NCBI GenBank assembly: GCA_026413945.1
Contig: JAOAJX010000001.1
Span: 124,001 to 188,000 of the forward strand
Origin: Candidatus Iainarchaeum sp.
GTDB taxonomy: Archaea > Iainarchaeota > Iainarchaeia > Iainarchaeales > DTGL01
Reading direction: 5' to 3'
DNA length: 64,000 nt
Below, piece by piece: positions 34,651 through 44,288 of the stretch. Below the pieces are notes generated by a model. It saw nothing but the letters and a program-made list of their open reading frames with translations, had not been told where the DNA came from and ran no database searches. The position numbers were made by a program, and so were the translations under genes. Position 1 is the stretch's first letter. Every line of letters begins with the position of its first letter.

Positions 34651-37335
34651 CTATCTTTTCTTTCCCTTTTTTTTCTTGAGCAAACCTTGGCTTTTTATTG
34701 TAGCTTGAGCAGCAGCAATTCTCGCTACTGGGACTCTAAAAGGAGAACAGCTTACATAATCAAGGCCAATTTTGTGGCAAAACTCAATAGAAGGCGGATT
34801 TCCACCATGCTCGCCGCAAATACCAAGCTCTATTTTTTCATTTGTTTTTCTTGCTTTTTCGACAGCCATTCTCATTAGCTCACCGACGCCTTCTGTATCA
34901 AGCCTGGCAAATGGGTTTTCAAGCAGTATCCCCTTTGCAATATACTGTGGCAAGAACTTTGGCTCAGCATCATCTCTTGAAAAACCAAAGGTTGTCTGTG
35001 TTAAATCATTAGTGCCAAAAGAGAAAAACTCGACATGCTTGGCTATCTTATCTGCCACCACACAAGCGCGAGGCAACTCAATCATTGTCCCAACTTTATA
35101 GCTAATCCTTAGACCCTCCTTTTTCATGATGTCTTCTGCCTTTTTTCTCACAAGGTCAGCCATTATTTCAATCTCTTTCTCTATGCCAACAAGAGGTATC
35201 ATTATCTGCAACTTTACCTTATAACCTTCCCTTGTTGCTTTTGCAGCTGCCTCAAAAATTGCCTGTACCTGCATTTCATAAACTTCAGGCATTGTTATGC
35301 CAAGGCGTACCCCTCTATGACCAAGCATTGGATTTGCTTCAGATAATGCCCTTGCTTTTTCAAGAAGGATTGCCTTTTCCTTTATCTCTGAGAGCGAAAT
35401 ATTTTTTTTGCATTGTTCACATTCAAGAACTCTTATATCCTTCAACAAGGCGTCTTTGCTGGGCAAAAACTCATGCAAAGGCGGATCTAAAAGGCGTATA
35501 GTTACTGGCAAATTGTTCATTATTTTGAACATCTCATAAAAGTCTTGCCTTTGCATTGGCAAGAGCTTTTCCAAAGCTCTCTTTCTTTCTTCTGTTTTTG
35601 TTGCAATTATCATCTCTTGTACAACAGGAACTCTTTCCTTTGCCATAAACATATGCTCTGTTCTGCAAAGGCCTATGCCTTCTGCACCGAATTCCCTCGC
35701 TTTTGCAGAATCTGTGGGATTATCTGCATTTGTTTTAACTCCAAGAACTCTTATTGAGTCAGCCCAAGAAAGAAGTGTTTTTAGCTCACTGCTTATCTTT
35801 GGCTCAATAGTTGGCGCTTCACCAAGTATTACATCTCCAGTATTTCCATCTATTGTAAGAACATCAAACTCTTTTATTATTAAAGCCCCAATACGTGCTT
35901 GCTTATTTTCAAGATCAATCTGCAATGCCTCGCAACCAGCAACACATGGCTTTCCCATACCACGAGCTACTACTGCTGCATGGCTCGTCATGCCCCCTCT
36001 AGAAGTTAAAACACCTTTTGCAGCAATAACACCATGAATATCTTCTGGTGTAGTTTCGGGTCTTAATAGAAGAACTTTTTCATTGTTTTTGCCCATAGCT
36101 TCAGCAATATCAGCATCAAACACCACTTTTCCAGATGCTGCACCAGGGCTTGCCGGAAGGCCTTTCGCAATTATATTCAGCTTAGCCCCAGGATCAATTT
36201 GTTTGTGCAAAAGCTGGTCAATCTGCTCTGGCTTTATCCTCATTATAGCCTCCTCCTTGCTTATGAGGCCTTCTTTAACCATATCAACCGCAATTTTTAC
36301 TGCAGCCATTGCAGTTCTTTTTCCATCTCTTGTTTGCAATATGTAGAGCTTCCCATCTTCAATGGTAAATTCAACGTCTTGCACATCTCGGTAATGTGCC
36401 TCTAACTTCCTAACAATCTTTTCAATTTGTTTATAAGCTTTTGGCATCTCCTTAGCAAGTAATCTTATATCATTAGGTGTTCTAATTCCAGCGACAACAT
36501 CTTCGCCTTGAGCAGCTATTAAATATTCACCATAAAGACCTTTAGCGCCACTAGACGGATTTCTAGTGAAGAGAACTCCTGTAGCAGAGTTATTATTCTT
36601 GTTGCCATATACCATCATCTGTACATTAACTGCGGTGCCAATGTCATCAGGTATACCTTCAAGCTTTCTATACGTTATCGCCCTTTTGCTATTCCAAGAG
36701 TTAAAGACAGCATTTATGGCCTCAAATAGCTGCAGATAAACATCTTGAGGAAAATCTTCATTTGTTTCTTGAGCATATATTTTCTTGAATTTTTCAACAA
36801 TTTTTTTCATTTCTTTTGAGTCAAGCTCAGAATCATATCTTAAGCCAAGCTCTTTTTTAGCATGCTCAAGCACGGAATCAAATTTTTTAGGGTCGATTCC
36901 CTTCACTGTTTCGCCAAACATTTGTATGAGACGCCTATAAAGGTCATAAACAAAGCGCTCATTTTTGGTTTCTTTTATCATCTGCTCAGCAACTGCATCA
37001 TTGATTCCCAAGTTAAGGATTGTGTCCATCATTCCTGGCATCGAAATAGGTGCACCACTCCTAACTGAAACGAGAAGCGCAGGTGAGCCACCAAACTTTC
37101 TCTTTGTTTTCTTTTCTAGTTTTTTTATTGAATCGAGGACCTGTTCTTTCATTCCTTTTGGATATTGGCAATTGTTTCTTAAGAAATGAATGCAAGCTTT
37201 TGTTGTTATTATAAAGCCTTGTGGCACCGGAAGACCCAACTTTGTCATTTCAGCCAAGTTTGCCCCTTTGCCACCAAGCAAAAATTTTTTTTCTTTGGAG
37301 CCCTCTGAAAAGGCATACACATATTTCTCAACCAT
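34651..37335 (-). CDS. ppdK: Pyruvate, phosphate dikinase
   Basis: An 894-residue full-length PPDK interconverting pyruvate + ATP + Pi with PEP + AMP + PPi. The N-terminal ATP-grasp domain starts FLLGGKGANLAEMTKLGLPVP. The central phosphohistidine domain has GGMTSHAAVVARGMGKPCV (catalytic His). The C-terminal PEP/pyruvate barrel has GIGLCRTEHMF, MLGHRGVRLG, GTMIELPRA, FFSFGTNDLTQ and GICGEHGGNP. GGTGATTTA precedes the ATG. This enzyme can serve as a PPi-saving pyruvate kinase or in gluconeogenesis. It follows the MinD-like gene. Confidence 0.96.
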   Translation of the reverse strand: MVEKYVYAFSEGSKEKKFLLGGKGANLAEMTKLGLPVPQGFIITTKACIHFLRNNCQYPKGMKEQVLDSIKKLEKKTKRKFGGSPALLVSVRSGAPISMPGMMDTILNLGINDAVAEQMIKETKNERFVYDLYRRLIQMFGETVKGIDPKKFDSVLEHAKKELGLRYDSELDSKEMKKIVEKFKKIYAQETNEDFPQDVYLQLFEAINAVFNSWNSKRAITYRKLEGIPDDIGTAVNVQMMVYGNKNNNSATGVLFTRNPSSGAKGLYGEYLIAAQGEDVVAGIRTPNDIRLLAKEMPKAYKQIEKIVRKLEAHYRDVQDVEFTIEDGKLYILQTRDGKRTAMAAVKIAVDMVKEGLISKEEAIMRIKPEQIDQLLHKQIDPGAKLNIIAKGLPASPGAASGKVVFDADIAEAMGKNNEKVLLLRPETTPEDIHGVIAAKGVLTSRGGMTSHAAVVARGMGKPCVAGCEALQIDLENKQARIGALIIKEFDVLTIDGNTGDVILGEAPTIEPKISSELKTLLSWADSIRVLGVKTNADNPTDSAKAREFGAEGIGLCRTEHMFMAKERVPVVQEMIIATKTEERKRALEKLLPMQRQDFYEMFKIMNNLPVTIRLLDPPLHEFLPSKDALLKDIRVLECEQCKKNISLSEIKEKAILLEKARALSEANPMLGHRGVRLGITMPEVYEMQVQAIFEAAAKATREGYKVKLQIMIPLVGIEKEIEIMADLVRKKAEDIMKKEGLRISYKVGTMIELPRACVVADKIAKHVEFFSFGTNDLTQTTFGFSRDDAEPKFLPQYIAKGILLENPFARLDTEGVGELMRMAVEKARKTNEKIELGICGEHGGNPPSIEFCHKIGLDYVSCSPFRVPVARIAAAQATIKSQGLLKKKKGKKR

Positions 37336-37367
37336 ATTAAATCACCTTCAAATTGTGTTTTTATCAA

Positions 37368-38150
37368 TTATGGTAAATATTTCAACCCTATTTTATGGAG
37401 CCAGAAAGAAAACCTATCGAGTATCGCATTGCCCCTATATTTCTTATCTTCTCCTAAAATTTTTGAAGCTATATTCATAAAGTCAGCGCTTGCTTTTGCA
37501 TTAGGTCTCATATGAACTACTGGCTGATTATAAGCGAATGCTTCATGCACAGCGTCATCTTCAATTATACTACCAATTACGGGTGCTTCAGCAATATTGC
37601 CAACCTCCTCAACGGGAAGCTGGGGCAACCCATAGTTTACTTTGTTCACAATAACCCCAAGAACCTTCTTGTTGAAGGCCCTAGCCAACCTTACAGCTCG
37701 CAACGCATCTATTGTTGCTGGCAACTCAGGATTTGTAACCACTATTACAAAATCGCTTGCCTCAATTGCAAGCTGTGCTTCCTCATCGAGCCCAGCGCCA
37801 GCATCTAAAAAGATAACATCATGCTTCTTCTTCAAGGTGTTTAAAAGCCCAAATGCCTTTCTATAATCGCTTTTAAGATCAGCAATACCCAAACTGCATG
37901 TTAGCAGTTTTACTCCCGAATCGTGAGTGAGAATTGCACCATCAAGCTCAATATCGCCTTTTAGAACATTGTTTATTGTCCTATCTGCTGGCAAATAGCC
38001 CAAATAAAGAGCCCCTGTTGGGCTGCTCACATTGCCGTCAAAAACAAGCGTATTATAGCCTTTTTTATTAAAAGCAGATGCAAGGTTTAGAGCAACAGTC
38101 GTCTTTCCTACACCACCCTTGCCGGAAATTATAGATATAATTTCCCCCAT
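37368..38150 (-). CDS. MinD/ParA-family ATPase
   Basis: A 260-residue deviant Walker A ATPase: ISGKGGVGKTTVALNLASAF (KGGxGKT with the signature Lys), VIFLDAGAGLDEEAQ (Walker B), and VVTNPELPATIDALRAV. The C terminus ends in a short, partly basic helix (FSFWLHKIGLKYLP) that could act as a membrane-targeting sequence. Archaea have several MinD paralogues with varied positioning roles, so no specific partner is assigned. ATG at 38150 follows GGTGATGTG. It is divergent from the surface-protein gene. Confidence 0.88.
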   Translation of the reverse strand: MGEIISIISGKGGVGKTTVALNLASAFNKKGYNTLVFDGNVSSPTGALYLGYLPADRTINNVLKGDIELDGAILTHDSGVKLLTCSLGIADLKSDYRKAFGLLNTLKKKHDVIFLDAGAGLDEEAQLAIEASDFVIVVTNPELPATIDALRAVRLARAFNKKVLGVIVNKVNYGLPQLPVEEVGNIAEAPVIGSIIEDDAVHEAFAYNQPVVHMRPNAKASADFMNIASKILGEDKKYRGNAILDRFSFWLHKIGLKYLP

Positions 38151-38301
38151 CACATCACCAGCTACTATAATTATGTGTTATTCGCTTTTTATTCCTTTTG
38201 ATTTCAATTGCTAATCAATTGCTAATTGCAAGTCAAAAGACAAGTAACGATAAGTTTTTATATTAGCCATTTATATTAATGTAAAAAACGACGGTGATCT
38301 T

Positions 38302-40572
38302 ATGAAGCTTGAATCAATTGCCTTAATTGCTTTAATAATTGTTTCTGTGGCATCTATCTCTGCCATCCTTTTGATTCCAGATTTGAGAGAGCTCATATTT
38401 CCAAAAAACGAGATTAGCGTTGAAGAAGAATATTATGCTCTCATAAAAAAAAGTTATGAGGCACCACCCTACAAAGCAGATTATCTGATGTCTATTTCAA
38501 TGCCAAATATTTTCGGTTACACCTCACCCGGTTCTGGCCTCGGCATAAATTATAGCTTTGATGTTACAAACACATACTTTTCTAAGTCACTCAACAAAGT
38601 AAGCTTACTTATAAGTGTTTTTGGAGTAGAATCCGAAACCGAGATTTACAATGTCAATGGCAAATCGATCAAATGCCAAAAGACAAACTATTCATCAATA
38701 TATAGCATATTAAGATCATCAAAAGAGAGCGAATGGTTTTGTGAAATTAGCAAGGAAAGTTTTTACTCAATATATGATCCATCAAAAGCGGCTCAAAGCA
38801 TCGATTTAACAAAAAAGATAGATTATAACATTACCTTCATTGGTGAGAAGAAAATAGTTGAGAGAGATGCAAAATGCTACAAATTGGATTATTCTGGCAA
38901 AGATATAAACATCTCATGGCTTCAGAGTATTGCATACTTAGCGGCCACAGATAATGGCTACAGTTCAATAACAGGAGAGCCGCCAAAAATTCCAACAGCT
39001 TTTTCTTTGGTCTCAGAAGTAAACAATGAAAAAAAAGAAGACCTCTACGAGGAAATAGTTTTTAACGCTGAAGTTTGCCTTGATAAACAATACGGTGTTT
39101 TGGCATTGATGGATTCCAACTTTTCCATAAAAATGAAGAATCTCAAAAAGCCAATTGGCTTTTCACTTAAGTTTAACTTGAAAAAGATAGAATTTGGCAA
39201 AGTTAGCGAGCAACACATAAAGCCACCGGTTCCATTTTCTATTGACGCAAACTGCAACAATAAAAATATTAAACTAATGCTAACTGCTTTTGAAGATCTT
39301 AAAGGGCAAGCAAGGCTGACCCTTTCAAAAGAATCTTACTGGATAGCAAAAGATTATGAAGAATCATCGATTAGAAAGGACTCTAACATTGAGTTTGAGA
39401 AAAACCTCGGTGAAATAAGCATCAAGGCATTTGATTCTAGGTCATTCAAGATTGCGCTGGATAAAAACATATCTTACGGTTCAAAAGAAATACGGCTATG
39501 CATAGGCGAAAAATGCCAAAAAAGCAAAAGCTATGGTTGTTATATATCCTCTTTTTCTAAATACTTCTACATTCTTTCTGCAACTTGCAGTGATGCAAAT
39601 ATCTACTTCTCATTGTACTCATACGATGATGTGCAGGGAAACCTCAAAGCAAGGCTCAAAGACGGACTTTCATATGAGACTATTTTTGAGAAAGACTTTG
39701 GGTATGTTTCCTTAGAATCATACAAGAAAAAAAGCTTTGAATTTAAACCAGAAACTGAGCTTTCAGGTTCTGGATATCTAGAGGTCTGTGTCGATGACGA
39801 TTGTTACGATTATTATTGTAGCAAAAGTTCATACGGTGATTTTTATGCAAGCAACCTAACTTGTGACCAAAACAAAGTAAGTTTTACTTTATACAACACA
39901 TATGCCACAAAAGATTATTCGGGGGATCTTACGATAAAAGGTTACTCTGATTATTATAGAAAAAGCCCTATTTTCGATAAGAACATGGGCTTATTTGAGA
40001 TTAAAGCAGGTAAAACAAAAAAAGTTTCAGTCGATGTGGAAAAAGATATAAGCAGTTATAATACAATCTACCTTAATATTTGCATAGGAAAAAACTGCGA
40101 TAAAACATCGTGCTACCCCACATATTATGGAGATTATACTTTCCCACCACTTCCTACGGTAACGCCAGAGCCAGAAGATGTAAATATTGAGGCAAAAGTT
40201 CAAAACTGCATTACCGGAACAACTGATATAACCATTAAAGAATACTGCCTAAGCACTCTTATGAGCTATTATGGCTATTCTCAAAATCCAAAAACTGCCA
40301 AAAATATTCTCCCATTATGCGATGCCATAAAGAAATTTACTGAAGATAATATTTCAAAATATAACACTATGGAAAACTATGGCTTTCTTTACAATGTCCC
40401 TAATTGCTATGCAACTTATGGCTTTTACAGTGGCGTAGGATCCTCAATTTGCGACAAACTTCCGGACAAAGATATTAACATTGTTCAATACGGCAGTATT
40501 AACATAATCGTAAAAGTAAATTGGCGCAATGAATGCAAGCAAAAATATGCAAGCTTGCTTGCAACAAAATAA
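38302..40572 (+). CDS. Membrane-anchored surface protein with three tandem Cys-bearing beta repeats
   Basis: A 756-residue protein of no recognised family. Residues about 5-27 form one hydrophobic segment (signal anchor), so the rest should face outside. After a domain at about 40-310, three repeats of 85-100 residues follow (about 313-415, 424-508, 516-607). Each begins with a Cys and a strand (ANCNNKNIKLML; ATCSDANIYFSLY; LTCDQNKVSFTLY). Each contains a phrase like FEKNLGEISIKAFDSRSFK, and each ends with LCIGEKC, VCVDDDC or ICIGKNC. They look like Ig-like sandwiches with disulfides. A Pro-rich linker (PPLPTVTPEPED) leads to a Cys-containing helical C terminus. GGTGATCTT precedes the ATG. 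Confidence 0.75.
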   Translation: MKLESIALIALIIVSVASISAILLIPDLRELIFPKNEISVEEEYYALIKKSYEAPPYKADYLMSISMPNIFGYTSPGSGLGINYSFDVTNTYFSKSLNKVSLLISVFGVESETEIYNVNGKSIKCQKTNYSSIYSILRSSKESEWFCEISKESFYSIYDPSKAAQSIDLTKKIDYNITFIGEKKIVERDAKCYKLDYSGKDINISWLQSIAYLAATDNGYSSITGEPPKIPTAFSLVSEVNNEKKEDLYEEIVFNAEVCLDKQYGVLALMDSNFSIKMKNLKKPIGFSLKFNLKKIEFGKVSEQHIKPPVPFSIDANCNNKNIKLMLTAFEDLKGQARLTLSKESYWIAKDYEESSIRKDSNIEFEKNLGEISIKAFDSRSFKIALDKNISYGSKEIRLCIGEKCQKSKSYGCYISSFSKYFYILSATCSDANIYFSLYSYDDVQGNLKARLKDGLSYETIFEKDFGYVSLESYKKKSFEFKPETELSGSGYLEVCVDDDCYDYYCSKSSYGDFYASNLTCDQNKVSFTLYNTYATKDYSGDLTIKGYSDYYRKSPIFDKNMGLFEIKAGKTKKVSVDVEKDISSYNTIYLNICIGKNCDKTSCYPTYYGDYTFPPLPTVTPEPEDVNIEAKVQNCITGTTDITIKEYCLSTLMSYYGYSQNPKTAKNILPLCDAIKKFTEDNISKYNTMENYGFLYNVPNCYATYGFYSGVGSSICDKLPDKDINIVQYGSINIIVKVNWRNECKQKYASLLATK

Positions 40573-40576
40573 ATGC

Positions 40577-42070
40577 CTAATCCAATTCAACTGCAAAATA
40601 TTTTGCGAGTAGAGGCTGCACTTTTTGCAGCTCAAAATACATCTGCTGTGCAACTCTCCTGTAGCTCTTGTGACCAGCTTTGCTAGATCTCAACTTTATT
40701 ATATGATAAAGTTCACGGGAATTCATAGTGAATAAAGTGCGCTTTCTGAATGCAAGAGGCACACAATACTGCGCATCAATAGGACTATATTCGGCTATTT
40801 TATGGTATAACTCACCAGCTTTTCTCATAAGCTCACAAAAATCTTTTTTAAGGCCAAAATTTGAAAGTTCTTCAGGAACACAGAAACCATGCCTTGTGCT
40901 CAATAGCTGAGTTGTCTGGGTGCATATGCGATGCCTTTGAATATCTCTGTAAGCGCCATAATCCATTAAAATTTCAAAAGTGTACGTTGAATGTTCAATT
41001 TCCCTCAACGGTTCATCTTTGTTTTGAATCCTCTTGAAAAACTCTTCAAATATTCTTTCTTTCTTTGCTCTGCTTAGTTTTTTTACTTTATCAAGCACTT
41101 TTTGAAAAGGGATGTGAAGATTTTTATACATAATAGCTGCTACAAGCTTATCTTCAGCATCTTGCTCATAATATAGTAAATTTACCTCATTACCTGCTAC
41201 TTCCTTCACCATTTCTTTTTTTTCTTCACTAAATTCTTCTTTTGCTATATTTGCAATACTCAAGTCAGTTTCTTCAATATACGGGTTTTTCTCTGCAAAG
41301 CTTCCCAAAATTGGCATTATCTTTGATGCCTCTTCTTTTATCAGCAAGCCCAATGATTGGGCCTCCTCGAGTTTGTTTGAGAGTAATTTCTCAACAGCGT
41401 GTGCCAATGACCTTGCATTAAATGTTGCCGCAACATTTGTTAATGTAGCTGCTGGCAAAACATAACGCAAAACATCACATGTCTTTCCTTTGATATAAGA
41501 TGCATAATAAGCATCACTCATGCTTTCTTTTTTTGGAAATTTCTCTCTGAAATAGCTTTCAGCAGCGCTAAAATTCTGAGAATAAAAGTCAAATAGCTCA
41601 TCGAGGGTTTTCTCATATATTCTTCCATATCTTGAATTCATTATTCTTTTTGGTTTGTAGTAATGCCCTTTATCAAAAATCTGGTAGCGCGTGCTTTTTT
41701 CAGTGTAGCTTGCAAGCCGATTATCCTCAAAAATTTTCGTAAGCAAAATGCTAATATCCTCAATCGCAATATTTATCACAGCATGCTCAGCTATGCTAAA
41801 ATGCCCAAAGCCGACAACCCATTTTTTTTGAAATTCAGCTGCTTTCTTTTCAGCCGCCAAAGGCTTCTTCTGGCCGCTTGACTTATAAGGCAATCCTTCT
41901 TCTTTTATCATCTTTAGCAAGATTTCCCTAAAGCCAAGAGGTGATCTGCTGACGTAAGCAAAAATTGTGCTCACCAGCTCAGGTGGCAAATTCTTGAAAA
42001 TATAAACCTTCTTGTCAAAATTGCTGACATAATCTGAAATTATTGCCATATCTTCTTTGCTATATTTCAT
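40577..42070 (-). CDS. thyX: ThyX-type protein with two tandem ThyX-like domains
   Basis: A 497-residue protein, about twice the usual flavin-dependent thymidylate synthase. Domain 1 (about 1-245) has GHFSIAEHAVI and RYVLPAATLTNVAATFNAR, but STRYQ replaces the RHR motif. Domain 2 (about 285-497) has IEHSTYTFEILMDYG, RHRICTQTTQLLSTRHG (residues 379-395, the ThyX signature region) and NSRELYHIIKLRSS. It would methylate dUMP using folate and FAD. ThyX is normally a homotetramer with shared active sites, so a fused pair may supply complementary halves. AGGTGTCTTT precedes the ATG, and the HAD gene is 8 bases upstream. Confidence 0.85.
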   Translation of the reverse strand: MKYSKEDMAIISDYVSNFDKKVYIFKNLPPELVSTIFAYVSRSPLGFREILLKMIKEEGLPYKSSGQKKPLAAEKKAAEFQKKWVVGFGHFSIAEHAVINIAIEDISILLTKIFEDNRLASYTEKSTRYQIFDKGHYYKPKRIMNSRYGRIYEKTLDELFDFYSQNFSAAESYFREKFPKKESMSDAYYASYIKGKTCDVLRYVLPAATLTNVAATFNARSLAHAVEKLLSNKLEEAQSLGLLIKEEASKIMPILGSFAEKNPYIEETDLSIANIAKEEFSEEKKEMVKEVAGNEVNLLYYEQDAEDKLVAAIMYKNLHIPFQKVLDKVKKLSRAKKERIFEEFFKRIQNKDEPLREIEHSTYTFEILMDYGAYRDIQRHRICTQTTQLLSTRHGFCVPEELSNFGLKKDFCELMRKAGELYHKIAEYSPIDAQYCVPLAFRKRTLFTMNSRELYHIIKLRSSKAGHKSYRRVAQQMYFELQKVQPLLAKYFAVELD

Positions 42071-42078
42071 AAAGACAC

Positions 42079-42687
42079 CTAAAAAATTATTCCATAATGC
42101 TTTAGGCCTTTTTTTAAAGAAACCAAATCCTTGAAAACTATTGCTTTCATTCCAATCTTTTTTGCAGCAATCACATTTTCTTTAAGGTCATCAACCAAAA
42201 TTATTTCCTTTGTTTTTACACCTAAAACTCGAAGCATTTTAACAAATATCTTTTTTTCTGGCTTTGCACATCTAAGCTCGCATGAAAAAAAGGCGTAGTC
42301 AAATAGTTTCATAAATTTCTTTTCTTTAAGATATTCAACATCCGGCGAGCTTGCATTTGATAGTATTGCAAGTTTGTATCCAGCTTTTTTAATAGCCTTC
42401 ACAACTTCGATGACTTCTTTTTTCTCTTTGTAAGCTTTTTTTAAATAATCTTTCCAAACCTTTCTCGACTTTGCTTTAGCACCGACCTTTTTTAAAAGCT
42501 CTGAAATAAGATCTTTTTCCTTGATTAGGCCCTTCATCCATTTAAGTTCCATTTTTTTGTATGCCTCAACTACTTTTTCTTTTTGTCTCGTGTTTAACCC
42601 AAAATCCTTCGCAAAAAATTTTAGCCTTTTTTTGCTCGGACGCTCTATAAGCACACCACCAATATCAAATACAACAACTTTAATCAA
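42079..42687 (-). CDS. HAD-superfamily hydrolase
   Basis: A 202-residue HAD hydrolase. Motif I is VFDIGGVLIE: the nucleophile Asp is present, but the second Asp position reads Gly, as in some epoxide hydrolase-like or dehalogenase-like members. LAILSNASSPD is motif II, AKPEKKIF is motif III, and LVDDLKENVIAAKKIGMKAI is motif IV. The substrate is unknown. The start is TTG at 42687 preceded by GTGAT. It lies between a small ORF and thyX on the same strand. Confidence 0.85.
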   Translation of the reverse strand: MIKVVVFDIGGVLIERPSKKRLKFFAKDFGLNTRQKEKVVEAYKKMELKWMKGLIKEKDLISELLKKVGAKAKSRKVWKDYLKKAYKEKKEVIEVVKAIKKAGYKLAILSNASSPDVEYLKEKKFMKLFDYAFFSCELRCAKPEKKIFVKMLRVLGVKTKEIILVDDLKENVIAAKKIGMKAIVFKDLVSLKKGLKHYGIIF

Positions 42688-42705
42688 AAAATCACGCTCT
42701 TTAAA

Positions 42706-42879
42706 TCAAGATTCCAAAAAATCCGGCTCCGCCTCAATTTTCTTAGAGAAAAAAGCCACATAAAGAAGATAAGAAGCTATTTTTAGCATTTCTTCAATAG
42801 AAAAGCCTACTTTCAAAATAAACCACAAATTATGGCCAAAAGCATTCAGTCTTTTGAGCAAAAAGAATGATTCAGGCAT
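42706..42879 (-). CDS. Small ORF, 57 residues, hydrophobic/amphipathic
   Basis: ATG at 42879 to TGA at 42706-42708, beginning MPESFFLLKRLNAFGHNLWF and ending EAEPDFLES. The middle is hydrophobic, possibly one membrane-associated helix. It ends 18 bases before the HAD start on the same strand. No ribosome binding site is seen, and a TATA-like TATTTAAAT abuts the ATG, so expression is uncertain. Confidence 0.4.
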   Translation of the reverse strand: MPESFFLLKRLNAFGHNLWFILKVGFSIEEMLKIASYLLYVAFFSKKIEAEPDFLES

Positions 42880-43019
42880 TTAAATATTTGAACGAATAAT
42901 AATTAAAAAAGCACATTCCAAAGCTACCTAAAATAAATATTCGCTTTTTGACGAAATAAACATAGCCAAAAAGCGTAACCTTTTTAATTTTGTTTGGGCA
43001 ATATGTGTTATGTGGTTTA

Positions 43020-44288
43020 ATGGCTTCAAACATAAGCGGCTTTTACAAGATGAGCCAAGAAGAGCGCCTTGAAGTTTTAAAGCAAAATTGTAAAATCTCA
43101 GATGAAGAACTCCATTTGCTTAAAGAGCTTAAACCAATGGATTTCAAAACAGCCGACATAATGATCGAGAACGTTGTTGGTGTCTTTGGGCTTCCTTTGG
43201 GGATAGCAACCAACTTTGTGGTAAATGGAAAGGACTACTTGATTCCTATGGCAATTGAAGAAAGCAGTGTGGTTGCGGCCGCAAGCAAAGCTGCGAAAAT
43301 TGCAAGGCTTAGCGGTGGTTTTAAAGCTGATGCCAACAAACAGCATATGATCGGCCAGATACAAATTATGGTCAAAGGCAAAAAAACAAACTCAGTCATT
43401 AAAAAAATTAGAGCCAACAAAAAAGCTCTTCTTGAAAAAGCAAACGCTTGTGACAAGGTTCTTGTTTCGTTTGGTGGTGGTGCCAAAGATTTAATTATCA
43501 GGCATTTTGAGGGCTTTATTGTATTACATTTGATTGTTGATGTTCGGGATGCAATGGGTGCAAATGCCATCAACACAATGTGCGAAACCATTGCACCAGA
43601 AATTGAAAAAATTGCAAACTGTAGGACAGGAATCAAAATAATTTCAAACCTTGCTGTTTACCGGTTAGCGAAGGCTAAAGCAGTATTTACAAAGCATTTA
43701 CTTGAAGAAGAGTCTGGCAAAGGCATAGTTGACGAGATTATTAAAGCTTGGAAGTTTGCATTGGCTGATCCTTACAGAGCAGTAACTCACAATAAAGGAA
43801 TAATGAATGGTATAGATGCTATAGCAATAGCTACAGGCAATGATTTCAGGGCATTAGAAGCTGGCGCTCACGGGTATGCTTGTATTAAAGGTAATTATAA
43901 ACCACTTACGAAATATTATAAAGATAAAAATGGAAACCTTATCGGAGAAATAACCATGCCTCTACAGTTTGGAATTGTTGGTGGTTCTACTAGGGTAAAT
44001 CCAATGGCTAAATTGTGCCTTAATATACTTGGAGTTAAAAGTGCACAAGAATTAGCAGAGGTTGCAGCATCGGTTGGGCTCGCACAAAACTTTGCTGCAC
44101 TTTACGCATTATCCACTAAAGGAATTCAATATGGTCACATGAAACTTCATGCAAAAAATATAGCTGTGCAAGCCGGAGCCAAAAACTACGAGATTGATGC
44201 TGTTGCTGAAGCCATGATTTCTTCAAAATCTATTAATGAAGCATCTGCAAAAGAAATACTCAAAAAAATCAGGAGAGATACTTTATGA
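43020..44288 (+). CDS. HMG-CoA reductase, class II
   Basis: A 422-residue HMG-CoA reductase making mevalonate. Landmarks are of class II (Pseudomonas mevalonii type): ISGFYKMSQEERLEVL at the N terminus, IVDVRDAMGANAINTMCE, GIMNGIDAIAIATGNDFRALEAGAHGYA (Lys/Asp region), GIVGGSTRVNPMAK, and the C-terminal VGLAQNFAALYALSTKGIQ then GHMKLHAKNIA with the catalytic His. Most archaea have class I. The start is ATG at 43020 after GTGGTTTA; an upstream TTG at 42990 is less likely. It heads the mevalonate cluster and overlaps HMG-CoA synthase by 4 bases. Confidence 0.93.
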   Translation: MASNISGFYKMSQEERLEVLKQNCKISDEELHLLKELKPMDFKTADIMIENVVGVFGLPLGIATNFVVNGKDYLIPMAIEESSVVAAASKAAKIARLSGGFKADANKQHMIGQIQIMVKGKKTNSVIKKIRANKKALLEKANACDKVLVSFGGGAKDLIIRHFEGFIVLHLIVDVRDAMGANAINTMCETIAPEIEKIANCRTGIKIISNLAVYRLAKAKAVFTKHLLEEESGKGIVDEIIKAWKFALADPYRAVTHNKGIMNGIDAIAIATGNDFRALEAGAHGYACIKGNYKPLTKYYKDKNGNLIGEITMPLQFGIVGGSTRVNPMAKLCLNILGVKSAQELAEVAASVGLAQNFAALYALSTKGIQYGHMKLHAKNIAVQAGAKNYEIDAVAEAMISSKSINEASAKEILKKIRRDTL

